Origin: a virus
Virus record (IMG/VR): IMGVR_UViG_3300027970_000012
Span: 1 to 64,000 of that record
Strand: one strand, 5' to 3'
DNA length: 64,000 nt
A model generated the notes under the pieces. That model was given only the letters and a program-made list of their open reading frames with translations, had not been told where the DNA came from and did no database searches. Below are positions 30,507 through 38,316 of this stretch, one piece after another. A program made the position numbers and the translations under genes. Numbering within the stretch: the stretch's first letter is position 1; each line of letters opens with the position of its first letter.

Positions 30507-31108
30507 AAAATACTGGCTTTTATGTATTTAGTTTTCGGTCTGGCCTGGACCAGAGTAAGTATTTCTACATTTTCAATGTATCGTTTAGCAGTTTCATGAC
30601 GAGTTTCCCCAGGGTACTTACGGGCCACTTGCATAATCAAATCTAAGTATAATGCTTTGTAATCTTTGGTATCTACTGAAGATTCTTTTGATTCAATTAA
30701 CATTGCTTTCGTATTTTGTGGCGAGACTGGAGTAGTCAATACTTTACTCCATTTTTCATAAAGTTCTTCCTTGGTCAAGTGAGTTAGGCCCGTCTCACTC
30801 GTATCTATACATGACATTATTGCCGCGCTTCTTAATCTCTGCTCTCGTGCGAACATGGCACACATCTCTAGACTTTCTCTTCCTTTATCACTCAAAAGAA
30901 CGTCTAGAATATCAACAGACGATACTCCAGAAGAATCTATAGTAACTTTAGGATGATTACGTTTATATTCTTTACGTTCCCATAAGTATTGTTTATATTT
31001 TAATTTAGTTTTTTTAAAAAATTCACCATAACAACAATACCTCTTCTTTTTTGTATGAAAATGCCCAGTAATCATCCGTATCCTCATTATAATATACTTT
31101 AACTCCAT
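30503..31108 (-). CDS. Hypothetical protein with uncertain start
   Basis: Coding from about LKYKQYLWERKEYKRNHPK onward is convincing (SSVDILDVLLSDKGRESLEMCAMFAREQRLRS, YLDLIMQVARKYPGETR). The open frame extends to 31108 but overlaps the next gene by 86 nt in another frame, unlike the neighbouring gene spacing. An ATG at the natural overlap position (ATGGTGAATTTTTT) is out of frame by one base across a T6-A7 tract, so an indel there would restore a normal start. No family recognised. It overlaps the phosphoesterase start by 4 nt. Confidence 0.6.
   Translation of the reverse strand: MELKYIIMRIRMITGHFHTKKKRYCCYGEFFKKTKLKYKQYLWERKEYKRNHPKVTIDSSGVSSVDILDVLLSDKGRESLEMCAMFAREQRLRSAAIMSCIDTSETGLTHLTKEELYEKWSKVLTTPVSPQNTKAMLIESKESSVDTKDYKALYLDLIMQVARKYPGETRHETAKRYIENVEILTLVQARPKTKYIKASIL
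30525..30531 (-). promoter_or_regulatory. Late-type promoter
   Basis: CTAAATACAT on the minus strand, about 20 nt before the phosphoesterase ATG. It has the C-T-A-A-A-T-A variant used before gp18, gp20 and gp15 in this window. Confidence 0.5.
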
Positions 31109-31241
31109 CTCCTAACTCATTAACTAGAGAATTTATTTTAGTTACTTCTATCTCATTCTCAAATTGATAAAAATTGCCAATTACGACTTCCATATCTTCT
31201 GAATGCTTTTGGAGTTCTTCAATTAGTGCCTTGAGTTTCAT
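31023..31241 (-). CDS. Small conserved phage protein
   Basis: 72 residues: MKLKALIEELQKHSEDMEVVIGNFYQFENEIEVTKIN, then a C-terminal YYNEDTDDYWAF. LxxLIEELQK..D.EV is a common small-phage-protein pattern, typically a two-strand, one-helix fold of unknown role. GGAAATATGA gives a plausible ribosome-binding site. Confidence 0.65.
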   Translation of the reverse strand: MKLKALIEELQKHSEDMEVVIGNFYQFENEIEVTKINSLVNELGDGVKVYYNEDTDDYWAFSYKKEEVLLLW

Positions 31242-31253
31242 TCATATTTCCTT

Positions 31254-31619
31254 CTAATGCTTTTTGTTGAAGCTTGAATGATGGTTCCATATATATTTCT
31301 TAAATCTATCTACTATACCCTGACGAACATACCTATCCAGAAGAACAGAGCCGCAATTTGGAGGCATTTCACCCAAAGTATTTTCATAATGATGAACAAA
31401 TAGAGGTTTCCAATGTAGATGATGTTGCATTAAAGCCTCTTTATTTACTTTAATTTTATACTCTAATTCTGGAATTAAGCCATCATTTACGAGGCTACGT
31501 TCCTCAATCTGAATCGCATCGACATCGTCAAAAATATTATATCATGGTATATGAATACCTTCTTTATCTAACTGCTCTTTAACGGAGTCACTAATGTAGA
31601 AGTCTTGATATAGAGTCAT
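31254..31619 (-). pseudogene. Gene of 122 codons interrupted by in-frame TGA
   Basis: From the ATG at 31619 the frame reads MTLYQDFYISDSVKEQLDK, EGIHIP, then TGA (31542-31544, codon 26), then YNIFDDVDAIQIEERSLV... LHWKPLFVHHYENTLGE...RYVRQGIVDRFKKYIW and TAG. The downstream 95 codons are clearly coding-like and in the same frame. TGG to TGA is the simplest explanation (Pro-Trp-Tyr). Family not recognised. Confidence 0.7.
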
Positions 31620-31659
31620 TTTACTTACACTAAAATTAAATTATATAGAAAGAAGTATA

Positions 31660-32358
31660 TTATGTCAAGTGATTGAGGTTGATAAATGACAACACATCCT
31701 CAATTGGTAAAATATCAGTAAGATGTTCGGTCATTCCCCGACCCATGCTCATTTCAGTTAATGGTGACTTGTATTGAGAAAACTCCTTCAAAACTTTCTT
31801 TTCTAAATTCCATATATCTATAGATTTTCCTGACCACTCTCCAATAAGCTCAGACGTTTCCTTTTTACGATATAGCCAACCTTTATATGACCTACCTATT
31901 TTATAATTACCATTGTGAAGTTTTATAAAGTAAAGTTTATCTGGTCTCTCATTATCTTTTGGTCTCTGAAATCCAGACCAAGGTTGCCCATTAGCTGTTA
32001 TTCTTTTTCTTGCTTGGGAATACTTCTCAAGTGTTTCCTTACTATATGGAGTTGAATTTTTTACTCCTTCGGGTCTCCCACCAACTCCAGGACACTTTTT
32101 ACCCTTGTTCCAGGGTGATTTTTGGTGAGCAGGATTATTTTTTCCAAGTTTTGCCTTTCTACCACAACAAGTTTTACTGGTCTTCATACCGCAAACTAGT
32201 ATTTCTCGTTCACCAGAACATTCACAATATACCTTTATCCTTTCTCTTTTTGTATGAGTTCTATTTTCGCCCCTATATTCCAATTTCCTATTTTCACAAA
32301 GCTTATTTAGTATATCAAATGTGTAAGTTCCTTTCATAAAACTCTCATAAGTTTCCAC
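31660..32358 (-). CDS. Free-standing GIY-YIG-like homing endonuclease downstream of psbA
   Basis: The 232-residue protein has Cys-rich zinc-binding N-terminal segments (VYCECSGE, CGMKTSKTCCGRK), a NUMOD3-like linker (NPAHQKSPWNKGKKCPG) and a C-terminal LYFIKLHNGNYKIGRSYKGWLYRK domain that matches the T5orf172/MUG113 branch of GIY-YIG nucleases (YFIK... KIGRS). The following EKKVLKEF supplies the acidic residue. In S-PM2 a homing endonuclease (F-CphI, HNH) is found next to the psbA intron. Here a different family occupies the corresponding place. It has its own late promoter. Confidence 0.75.
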   Translation of the reverse strand: METYESFMKGTYTFDILNKLCENRKLEYRGENRTHTKRERIKVYCECSGEREILVCGMKTSKTCCGRKAKLGKNNPAHQKSPWNKGKKCPGVGGRPEGVKNSTPYSKETLEKYSQARKRITANGQPWSGFQRPKDNERPDKLYFIKLHNGNYKIGRSYKGWLYRKKETSELIGEWSGKSIDIWNLEKKVLKEFSQYKSPLTEMSMGRGMTEHLTDILPIEDVLSFINLNHLT

Positions 32359-32361
32359 TAG

Positions 32362-32368
32362 TATTTAT
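32362..32368 (-). promoter_or_regulatory. Late promoter for the psbA-linked endonuclease
   Basis: ATAAATACTAG on the minus strand between the psbA terminator and the ATG at 32358. The ATG lies only 3 nt downstream of the box, so initiation at the ATG at 32337 (MKGTYTF, with GAG upstream) is also possible. Confidence 0.5.
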
Positions 32369-32394
32369 ATAAAAGGAGCCCACGTGGGCTCCTT
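32369..32394 (-). terminator. Rho-independent terminator after psbA
   Basis: AAGGAGCCCAC-GTGGGCTCCTT, an 11-bp perfect palindrome, followed by TTTAT on the minus strand, 7 nt after the psbA stop. Confidence 0.85.
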
Positions 32395-32401
32395 ATGAGC
32401 A

Positions 32402-32479
32402 TTACCCAATTGCTGGAGCAGTAAGGGCAATAGAGGTTTCCTTGGTCATAGCAAGGTCTAAAGGAAAATTATGGGCATT
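32402..32479 (-). CDS. psbA: psbA exon 3 (D1 C-terminus)
   Basis: 26 codons including the stop: NAHNFPLDLAMTKETSIALTAPAIG. The NAHNFPLDLA motif provides Mn-cluster ligands (His and Glu/Asp region and C-terminal Ala after processing) of D1. It joins exon 2 after HER (MHER / NAHN). With the junctions used here the three exons total 1083 nt, 360 residues, the expected D1 length. Confidence 0.92.
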   Translation of the reverse strand, partial: NAHNFPLDLAMTKETSIALTAPAIG

Positions 32480-32690
32480 CTTATATTTCTTTAGGTTTCT
32501 GGTATTACTACCAGGATTGGACTATATCATCATCATTTCTGATGCCGGACGCTTAAACCTGTTATTAAGAAAACTATATTCCTCAGGTAGTCTCTGAACC
32601 TTTCTTAGATGTATCTAAGACTTGGCTGCTGATTACCCACTTAGGGTTTCCAGCAATTCATCCGATTTAAAGAGCGCAATACCCAAATCT
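32480..32690 (-). mobile_element. psbA group I intron 2 (211 nt, no ORF)
   Basis: It separates MHER (exon ends in T) from NAHNF (intron ends in G). Core elements of group I introns are visible: GAATTGCTGGAAACCCTAAG (P4-P6 side), AATCAGCAGCCAAG, GTTCAGAGACTA (P7 5' strand) and ATGATATAGTCC (P7 3' strand). The size is close to the 212-nt psbA intron of cyanophage S-PM2. Confidence 0.92.
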
Positions 32691-33136
32691 ACGCTCGTGC
32701 ATAACTTCCAGTCCCAAGTTTGCCCGATTAAGAACATCAGCCCAGGTATTAATAACGCGGCCCTGATGGTCTAAAATACTCTGATTGAAATTTAGTCCGT
32801 TCAAATTGAACCCAGACATAAAAATACCAGCAGCGGCAAACCATATCCCGATGACAGGTAGAGCAGCCATTACAAAATGCAGTGAACGACTATTGTTAAA
32901 CGATGCATATTGAAACAATAATCTCCCCAGATATCCATGTGCGGAAACTAAATTATAAGTTTCCTGCTCCTGTCCGAACTTATAACCATAGTTCTGGCTC
33001 TCATTCTCTGTTGTTTCTCTAACAAGAGAGCTAGTGACCAATGAACCATGAACTGAACTGACCAGGGCTCCCCCGAATACACCAATAACTCCAAGTTGAT
33101 GAAACGGATTCATAAGAATATTATGTTCAGCCTGAA
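32691..33136 (-). CDS. psbA: psbA exon 2 (D1 middle part)
   Basis: The exon starts with TT CAG GCT GAA ([13 protein letters not shown]) and ends GTT ATG CAC GAG CGT. It contains [16 protein letters not shown], the [15 protein letters not shown]-pocket region, [11 protein letters not shown] and helix E/CD residues. The open frame from ATG 33113 is only an in-frame fragment; the true exon begins at 33136. Confidence 0.92.
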
Positions 33137-33221
33137 CACTTTACCCAAACTTTCGTAAGGGAGTGGACTATATCATCACCCCATAATGGGGGCAGGGCGC
33201 TTATTCTGGTTATTAAGAGGA

Positions 33222-33890
33222 CTAAACCTCTCCAGTAGTCTCTGAACCTTTTGGAGGTGTACCTCCAACTTGGATGCTGATTTCCATATTATATTGTTCT
33301 TTTAAAAATTGAATAAATTGTTCTTTTGTATTATTACCATACCCATATTTATTGTGAAATTCTTTATGAATTTGCTTTGTTAAAAGAATTCCATTAGTAA
33401 TATCATATCTTAAATCTGGATATGCGTTCCAACCATATAAATGGTGGACCACTAAATCTTTTTTAGACCCGGTGACGCAACAATAACGTCCAACTCTTTT
33501 CCTGACGGCGTTTATCCAAATATAATAATCTGTTGAGGGATTATGAAAATCTCTACTTAATGTACCTTTGAAAGCTGGGTGATGTTTTCCATATACACCT
33601 TTCAAAGAACCTTTTCGCCCAGTTGCCTTTTTACTTAATTTTTGTCTAGTTTGTACAGAAACAAATTTATTAGTATGCAATTCAGAAATTCTTTTCTTTT
33701 TGCAATGTGGGCAACCTGTTTTAGGTGAGTTTTTATAAGACGCTAAAGATGTTTCAAATTCATTATTACAAGTAAAACAAAGAAACTTTATTTTACTTTT
33801 AACGCAAGTATACCCGTCCATAGAAATTAATTTATGATTTCTAGATTCGGCAATATTTTGAATATGCTCAAAAGAAAGTGGTTTACTCAT
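33222..33890 (-). CDS. HNH homing endonuclease in psbA intron 1
   Basis: The 222-residue protein has zinc-ribbon pairs CFTC and CPHC near the N-terminus, a NUMOD-like linker (GVYGKHHPAFKG), and an HNH core: YCCVTGSKKDLVVHHLYGW...RYDITNGILLTKQIHKEFHNKYG. The catalytic His-His, Asn and His are present. The C-terminal residues (PPKGSETTGEV) are read from the intron's catalytic core. It is expected to cut intronless psbA. It resembles F-CphI of S-PM2 in class and association, by inference. It has its own late promoter at 33913-33919. Confidence 0.88.
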   Translation of the reverse strand: MSKPLSFEHIQNIAESRNHKLISMDGYTCVKSKIKFLCFTCNNEFETSLASYKNSPKTGCPHCKKKRISELHTNKFVSVQTRQKLSKKATGRKGSLKGVYGKHHPAFKGTLSRDFHNPSTDYYIWINAVRKRVGRYCCVTGSKKDLVVHHLYGWNAYPDLRYDITNGILLTKQIHKEFHNKYGYGNNTKEQFIQFLKEQYNMEISIQVGGTPPKGSETTGEV

Positions 33891-33912
33891 TTAATATCAT
33901 ACTAACATATTT

Positions 33913-33919
33913 TATTTAT
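33913..33919 (-). promoter_or_regulatory. Late promoter inside psbA intron 1
   Basis: ATAAATAAAATATG on the minus strand, about 23 nt before the HNH ATG. An intron-internal late promoter (as for T4 I-TevI) would uncouple endonuclease expression from psbA. Confidence 0.6.
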
Positions 33920-34016
33920 ATTAGCACAATATTGAAAGACTGCAAATATAACTTAGGGTTCCAGCAGTTCACCCTATTTAGCCAAGGAAATTACTTTCCA
34001 GGAGTGCCTCAAACTG

Positions 34017-34575
34017 ACACTAACATAAAATTAAATTGACCAGAAATTCCTAGAGGAAATCCATCAGAAAACGAACCTTGTGAAATAGGATAGGCTAGAA
34101 AAATTGCAGTTGCAGCAGCTACGGGAGCAGAATATGCAACAAAAATAAATGGACGCATTCCCAATCGGTATGATAATTCCCATTCACGACCCATATAAGC
34201 ATAAATGGCAATCATAAAATGGAAAACAATGAGCTGATATTCACCACCATTATAAAGCCATTCATCAAGAGACTGTGCTTCCCAGATTGGATATAGATGC
34301 AATCCAATAGCATTGGAACTAGGAATTATGGATGCTGTAATTATATTATTTCCATACATTAAAGAGCCAGAGACCGCCTCCCTAATACCATCCAAATCAG
34401 TTGGTGGTGCGGCAATGAACCCCAAAATAAAGCAAGTAGTAGCAACTAAAGCTGTCGGAATCATCAGAACTCCAAACCAACCGATATACAATCTATTATC
34501 AGTTGAGGTTATCCAGGAACAAAATCGTTCCCAGAGATTTTCGCCAGAACGGCGTGTAGCAATTGTAGAAGTCAT
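34017..34575 (-). CDS. psbA: psbA exon 1 (photosystem II D1 N-terminal part)
   Basis: 186 codons plus one base of D1: [35 protein letters not shown], transmembrane helices A-C and the pheophytin/P680 region ([40 protein letters not shown]). The reading frame runs 9 nt into the intron and then stops at TGA. After two splicing events the protein is about 360 residues. Phage D1 replaces photodamaged host D1 and keeps photosynthesis running during infection. A dual promoter lies upstream (34715-34748). Confidence 0.97.
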
Positions 34576-34596
34576 AAGTTAACAAGTAAAATGTGT

Positions 34597-34671
34597 TCAG
34601 GGGAATGAACAATACAGTATTTTCACGCTACCCTCAGGCGTGAATATGAGAGACGTATTTGAATTGCTCAT
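34597..34671 (-). other. Possible 24-codon uORF in the psbA leader
   Basis: ATG to TGA encodes MSNSNTSLIFTPEGSVKIL and YCSFP, 21 nt upstream of the psbA ATG. It contains a small hairpin (TCACGC...GCGTGA). It may be a leader feature or chance. Confidence 0.25.
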
Positions 34672-34714
34672 AAGTCTCGGTGAAGCAATAGAAGCCTTTG
34701 TCAGCCTTCCAACA

Positions 34715-34722
34715 TATTTATA
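34715..34722 (-). promoter_or_regulatory. psbA late promoter
   Basis: TATAAATA on the minus strand, a perfect T4 late consensus, about 140 nt upstream of the psbA ATG. Confidence 0.65.
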
Positions 34723-34748
34723 CTAGCAGATGTTACGTTTTGTTACAA
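34720..34748 (-). promoter_or_regulatory. psbA sigma-70-type promoter
   Basis: TTGTAA, 17-nt spacer, TAGTAT on the minus strand. Its -10 overlaps the late box, so psbA could be read both early and late. Confidence 0.5.
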
Positions 34749-34761
34749 TGAGTAGAATTAC

Positions 34762-35466
34762 TCAGTCCTTCCGCAACCGATAAGGAATTGTGATTTCCTG
34801 CCATCTATTTTCTATTAGATTCAAGTATGAATCTTTACTACAGGTTCCCCAAGGATAATATCCCAATGACCATCCATCATTCACTTCTACTAAAAGCAAA
34901 TCTGCATCTTTAGTATGACCAACATCAAGACTATACCCAATGGGAGAATCTTTGTAATCTTGAACAATTTGATTCACTTTAGATACATCAATTGTATCAT
35001 TCGGGCCATCATCATACTGTGAGTATCCTAAAATTTTATTTTCAAGAACATAAAATCTAAATTCAGAGGTGAATTCTACTGGGTCAGATACCCACACTGA
35101 AGTGTCTGAATGTATTTCTAACTCTAATTCAGACTTAATATCTCCAGTAAAAGATTTATTTTCTTTTGGTTTAACGAAAAGATGGTCTTCTACTTCTCCA
35201 AATACAGAACTCCAAACATTTCGGTTTAAGTATTTCTGTAAAGACTTTGGATAGTTGATTGGCTTAGGGCAGGTAATGTTCATTACTTCAAAATACTTCT
35301 GAACATACTCAACCGAGCCAATGGGTATGGGTAGATATTCCCCGATGGATTTTGCATCCAAATCTTCATAAGAAATATAAGAGAAGCTATCACTTGCACT
35401 AGAAATAACTACAAATTTTTCTGTGGGTAATATATCTCCTGGCTGTAAAATATAACTAGACATCAT
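34762..35466 (-). CDS. ATP-grasp domain protein (DUF4343 type)
   Basis: The 234-residue protein has EFTSEFRFYVLENKILGYSQYDDGPND and YSLDVGHTKDADLLLVEVNDGWSLGYYPWG, matching the ATP-grasp DUF4343 pattern (FRFYVL / DVG...LVEVNDG..LG.Y). Upstream FVKPKENKSFTG supplies the first ATP-binding lysine. ATP-grasp enzymes form amide or peptide-type bonds via acyl-phosphate; the substrate here is unknown. It lies between gp45 and psbA, a location where accessory genes are frequent in cyanophages. Confidence 0.8.
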   Translation of the reverse strand: MMSSYILQPGDILPTEKFVVISSASDSFSYISYEDLDAKSIGEYLPIPIGSVEYVQKYFEVMNITCPKPINYPKSLQKYLNRNVWSSVFGEVEDHLFVKPKENKSFTGDIKSELELEIHSDTSVWVSDPVEFTSEFRFYVLENKILGYSQYDDGPNDTIDVSKVNQIVQDYKDSPIGYSLDVGHTKDADLLLVEVNDGWSLGYYPWGTCSKDSYLNLIENRWQEITIPYRLRKD

Positions 35467-35473
35467 CTACTCC

Positions 35474-36142
35474 TCAAAACTCAAAACTACTATCACTGTC
35501 TAATCCAATCCAGTATGTTAAATCATGATTTTGATTTCTAAATTCTGCTATCAATTCTTTAGAAACATTTACAATATAATTCCCAGGAATGATTTTAACA
35601 TTCTCAATTTTAAAATTAAGAGAGAAGTCATCATTAGTTTCGCCTACCAATACTGCAACTTCATTTGAGGACGAGTTTTCTTTATCTCTCACCTTCACAT
35701 TAATCTCACCATTCTCTCCTACAATAGATAGGTCAGGAAGAGAAAAAATATTGGAAGATTTTACAAGTTTTTCATATTGTTCGGTAGTCAACTCAAAAGA
35801 AACATCGGTTGAAGGAAGTTTGATGTCTCTATCTTCTGGATAGAAAATTAGAGACGGGTCAGTTAATCTATATGTAATTTTATGCCTGCCTTCTTTAATG
35901 ATTACACAATTATTCTTACTAAAATCTAAACTTGGTTGGTCATAAATCTTGAGCCCATTCAAAAATTGATTTAGGTCATAGAGTGCAAAAGAAGTTTCAA
36001 ATTCATCTCCAATCTTAGCCTTAGCAGCAATATTTCCAGAAACAGAGATAGTTCTGAGAACATTTCCTTCCCGAATATAAATGCTAGAATTGATTGCTGA
36101 GAAATTTCTCAGAATTGCAATTGTATTTGGAGAAATATTCAT
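35474..36142 (-). CDS. 45: Sliding clamp gp45
   Basis: The 222-residue protein has the clamp repeats: NTIAILRNFSAINSSIYIREGNVLRTIS, AALYDLN-like FALYDLNQFLNGLKIYDQPSLDF, and FKIENVKIIPGNYIVNVSKELIAEF. It trims as a homotrimer around DNA and tethers gp43; it also activates late transcription with gp55 and gp33. The gene starts 4 nt inside the upstream ORF. No insertion is found. Confidence 0.9.
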   Translation of the reverse strand: MNISPNTIAILRNFSAINSSIYIREGNVLRTISVSGNIAAKAKIGDEFETSFALYDLNQFLNGLKIYDQPSLDFSKNNCVIIKEGRHKITYRLTDPSLIFYPEDRDIKLPSTDVSFELTTEQYEKLVKSSNIFSLPDLSIVGENGEINVKVRDKENSSSNEVAVLVGETNDDFSLNFKIENVKIIPGNYIVNVSKELIAEFRNQNHDLTYWIGLDSDSSFEF

Positions 36143-36561
36143 AGTGGCTTAAACTCATCAAGGCCATTTTCAAGTCTAGAGTAATGCTCATCGAAATGCA
36201 ACAACAACATTGCATAATGAATCACCTTCATAATATCTTTTTTATTTCTCCCATTTTTCTCCCCATAACGAGAAGCATACTTAAGAATGGATGCTTGACA
36301 AAATGGTACTGCGAGATTCTTCACTCCCATAAGGTCTATAGTTTGGATATTCCTATCTTCAGTATCTGTCCCAGTGTAATGCCCACTATAAGTTGAAATT
36401 ACGTAATCTTTAATATCCTTAAGAATTTTGTCCTCACTATACTTCCACATTGGAATATAAAATTCATTTGATATAGTGGGAGGTGCAGTATAATACTGTG
36501 AGCTTGTTCCCGAAAGTAAGATATCTGGGTTAGGATAGTCTCCTATTGAGGCTTCGGTCAT
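36139..36561 (-). CDS. Conserved cyanophage protein (DUF3310-like C-terminus)
   Basis: 140 residues. The C-terminal half (HYTGTDTEDRNIQTIDLM, VPFCQASILKYASRYGEKNGRNKKDIMKVIHYAMLLLHF) matches the pattern of small phage proteins in which an N-/I-K-Y-x-x-R-x-G-x-K-N-G element is followed by a D-hydrophobic-x-K-x-x-H-Y helix, like DUF3310. The N-terminal half is specific. A strong early promoter is just upstream (36584-36612), and it overlaps gp45 by 4 nt. Confidence 0.75.
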   Translation of the reverse strand: MTEASIGDYPNPDILLSGTSSQYYTAPPTISNEFYIPMWKYSEDKILKDIKDYVISTYSGHYTGTDTEDRNIQTIDLMGVKNLAVPFCQASILKYASRYGEKNGRNKKDIMKVIHYAMLLLHFDEHYSRLENGLDEFKPL

Positions 36562-36583
36562 AATTTATCGTCGTAGTTAGTGT

Positions 36584-36612
36584 ATTTTACACAGTATTCA
36601 CCGCTAAGTCAA
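36584..36612 (-). promoter_or_regulatory. Strong sigma-70-type promoter
   Basis: TTGACT, 17-nt spacer, TAAAAT on the minus strand. The -35 overlaps the gp46 stop codon. It drives the small gene and gp45. Confidence 0.7.
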
Positions 36613-38316
36613 GATTTTAGAGAACCCATTTACCTTCTTAACTTCTAAAACTCTTTGAAATTTATCTTCAAATCCTTCTCGGTGAGAGATTACAAAGATA
36701 TTGGAATTCACGATTACATAATTAATAATCTTAAGAAAGTCATCAATACCTGTTGCATCTAGAGAGGAGTCTAAAGTTTCATCAAAAAAGATAAGATTAC
36801 AATTTGCACAATTCTTTAATCTACAAATTTCTCTCCAGGATAGAATAGTTGCAAGATTGATTCTTTGCTTCTCTCCTTCTGAGAATGAGCTATATGAAAA
36901 TCCTTCGTGTAGTGGAGTATTGATATTCTCTTTAAATTCCTCATCCAAATTAAAATTAATATACATATCCATCAACTGTAAATATTTGTTAATTTGCTGA
37001 TTGATAATTGGAATATACTGTTTGATAATCTTCGCCTTCACTCCATCATCACGAAAGAGTAGATTAGAAAACTCAAAATAGTATAGTGCTTCCTGCGCCT
37101 TCTTATGCTGTGCTTCAAGTTTAGAGTGAGTCTTAAGTAAATCAAGTAATGTCGCCTCCTCAGAGCTTTGTGTGTCTAAACTGTGCCGAATTTCATCAAT
37201 CTCCTGTTCTAACTCACGAATCTGTTTATTTACAATTCCAGTTTCATTCCGAATGTTTGATAGTTTGGAATTGAGTTGAGATATATTTGAGTTAATTTCA
37301 TTAACTCTGCTTTGATTTTTTTCCTGTTCTTGAATTGTAAGCAACAGTTCTTGATGTCCAGAGGAAATTGTCTCAAATTCAGAATTTAGTTCTTTAATTT
37401 TATTTTGAGTAAAGTCAACTTGTAGGTCCTGTTTGCAAGTTGGACAAGTTGATTCCGAATGAAAGAATTCACGTTCTTTCATCAGATTTTCTAATTTTTG
37501 AGACAACTTACCTTCTAAGGATATAAATTTGTTGAGTGATGATGAAGAAAATGTGATTTCGGATAGAGAAGTTTGAACGAACTCAAGTTCAGTAAGAAGA
37601 TTTTGTGAATTGGAGTCTAGTTCATCTCTATTCAAAATTAGTTGTTCAATTCTACTTTCTTTATCTTCAATTAACTTCAATCCATTTTGCTTGAGTTGTG
37701 AGATGAAGTTTCTCTGCATTCCTATCTTTTCAGATGTAGAAGTTTTAGCTACTTCAAATTCTTTTAACTTTAATGAAATATTTTTAACTTTAGTCTTAAG
37801 AATGGAACTCATTGTGGAGAAGATTTTAATGTCCAACAATTCTTCCACCAAATCTCTTCGGTCTGCAGCAGAGAGCTGCATAAAGGGAATGTAGTTATTA
37901 CTTCCTAGAACAACAACTTGCATAAACGTCTTATACGTCATCTTGAGAATGTTAATCTCCAGATACTTTTGTTGGTCTTTCACTGCAGAAAGCTCATCCT
38001 GCAGCACATCATTGATATAAATTTGAAAAATATTTGGAGCAATACCTCTTCTTATCAAGTATTCTTTACCATCTATTGAAAACTCAACTTCAACCAGACA
38101 ATCTTTTTTATTCACAGTATTAACTAACTGCTTCTTTACCGTTCCCCGATTTGACTTACCATAAAGTCCAAAAATTAAAGCAGTAATAATTAGGCTTTTA
38201 CCTTGGCCAGAATTTCCTCGGATAAGTGTGGTTGAATTTAAATTAAAATCTATCTCTGTGAACTGATTTCCTGATGAAAGAATATTTTTATATCTAAGTT
38301 TTTTTATGAGCAGCAT
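36604..38316 (-). CDS. 46: Recombination endonuclease subunit gp46 (Rad50/SbcC-like)
   Basis: The 570-residue ABC-type ATPase has Walker A RGNSGQGKSLIITALIFGLYGKSNRG, a long coiled coil with the zinc hook CPTCKQD in the middle, the ABC signature SFSEGEKQRINLA and Walker B NLIFFDETLDS. With gp47 it resects ends and degrades host DNA. It overlaps the upstream gene by 23 nt. The protein is complete and intein-free. Confidence 0.94.
   Translation of the reverse strand: MLLIKKLRYKNILSSGNQFTEIDFNLNSTTLIRGNSGQGKSLIITALIFGLYGKSNRGTVKKQLVNTVNKKDCLVEVEFSIDGKEYLIRRGIAPNIFQIYINDVLQDELSAVKDQQKYLEINILKMTYKTFMQVVVLGSNNYIPFMQLSAADRRDLVEELLDIKIFSTMSSILKTKVKNISLKLKEFEVAKTSTSEKIGMQRNFISQLKQNGLKLIEDKESRIEQLILNRDELDSNSQNLLTELEFVQTSLSEITFSSSSLNKFISLEGKLSQKLENLMKEREFFHSESTCPTCKQDLQVDFTQNKIKELNSEFETISSGHQELLLTIQEQEKNQSRVNEINSNISQLNSKLSNIRNETGIVNKQIRELEQEIDEIRHSLDTQSSEEATLLDLLKTHSKLEAQHKKAQEALYYFEFSNLLFRDDGVKAKIIKQYIPIINQQINKYLQLMDMYINFNLDEEFKENINTPLHEGFSYSSFSEGEKQRINLATILSWREICRLKNCANCNLIFFDETLDSSLDATGIDDFLKIINYVIVNSNIFVISHREGFEDKFQRVLEVKKVNGFSKILT

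Larger units (their letters stand above)
33137..34016 (-). mobile_element. psbA group I intron 1 (880 nt) carrying an HNH endonuclease
   Basis: It lies between FNFMLV (exon 1 ends GTGT) and TTCAGGCTGAACAT. The 5' side has GTGAACTGCTGGAACCCTAAG, and the 3' side AGAGACTACTGG and TGATGATATAGTCC; the intron ends in G. These match intron 2, so the two introns are related. The endonuclease ORF sits between the P-elements, and its last ~13 codons form part of the 3' core. Confidence 0.92.

Noticed and set aside
32667-33113. psbA fragment starting at MNPFHQLGV and ending RFGYCAL as a free protein
   Set aside because: Met is internal to D1 and the last residues are read from intron 2; the true exon is 32691-33136.
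34009-34016. D1 ending with SV after FNFMLV
   Set aside because: The eight bases and stop belong to intron 1; the conserved FQAEHN continues at 33136.
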